Shown in pieces: positions 43,313 through 43,331 of a stretch of 43,331 nucleotides of DNA (positions are counted from its first letter, which is position 1; every line of letters begins with the position of its first letter). Below the pieces are notes generated by a model, which saw nothing but the letters and a program-made list of their open reading frames with translations, was not told where the DNA came from and made no database searches. This DNA is from an uncultured Rhodobiaceae bacterium (GTDB taxonomy: Bacteria > Pseudomonadota > Alphaproteobacteria > Rhizobiales > TMED25), in contig CAJWEW010000010.1 in the NCBI GenBank assembly GCA_913030915.1, forward strand, positions 1 through 43,331. Reading direction: 5' to 3'. Position numbers and translations under genes: made by a program.

Positions 43313-43331
43313 GTGATTATGATTCAAAAAT

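Overview
The window looks like a piece of a small, A+T-rich, tightly packed alphaproteobacterial chromosome, probably marine and free-living. The assignment rests on gene-order signatures: dapC-ftsK beside amtB-glnK; TPR-thioredoxin/LON-domain/Trm112-like; rsmB next to a DUF1674 (SDHAF4-like) gene; and hemC-hemD-mitofilin-hemY divergent from tsaD-gpsA-EVE. The exact lineage cannot be fixed by eye. Coding density is very high: no gene-free stretch exceeds 300 bases, and the largest gap (about 245 bases, 9448-9691) contains a tRNA. I saw no insertion sequence, phage gene, CRISPR array, rRNA or obvious pseudogene.

Region 1 (1-27.5 kb) is mostly housekeeping. It holds the DNA translocase FtsK and a lysine-pathway aminotransferase; the ammonium module glnK-amtB behind a textbook sigma-54 promoter; acyl-CoA thioesterase TesB; a ubiquinone-type flavin hydroxylase; a small quality-control cluster (TPR-thioredoxin, LON-domain protein, Trm112-like); tRNA-Gly(GCC); a dihydropyrimidinase-family enzyme; purH; a cupin; rsmB; an SDHAF4-like factor; acs; EVE protein; gpsA; tsaD; the heme genes hemC and hemD with Mic60-like and HemY membrane proteins; an aldo/keto reductase; and a four-gene cluster TerB-like / glutamine amidotransferase / rhodanese / Cys-rich zinc ribbon; then aroE. 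An inverted repeat closely matching the Irr box (iron control element) lies between tsaD and hemC.

Region 2 (27.5-43.3 kb) is accessory and catabolic or transport-oriented: an amidase, an ACMSD-like amidohydrolase, and a compact six-gene minus-strand operon (two different MFS carriers, a large unassigned permease with a 62-residue two-helix partner, a double-cupin protein and a fumarylacetoacetate-hydrolase-family enzyme). Then come an alpha/beta hydrolase, a CNNM/CBS protein, a LysE-type exporter, a divergent pair of a ThDP-dependent enzyme and an Ldh2-type 2-hydroxyacid dehydrogenase, and an enolase-superfamily/GST operon. The substrates cannot be named from sequence alone; uptake and breakdown of a small organic acid, amide or ring-derived compound is the plausible theme.

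The observations most worth following up are the putative Irr box inside the tsaD promoter and upstream of hemC, the sigma-54 promoter of glnK, the permease/small-membrane-protein operon, a probable ATT start codon for one MFS gene, and the TerB-GATase-rhodanese-zinc-ribbon cluster.
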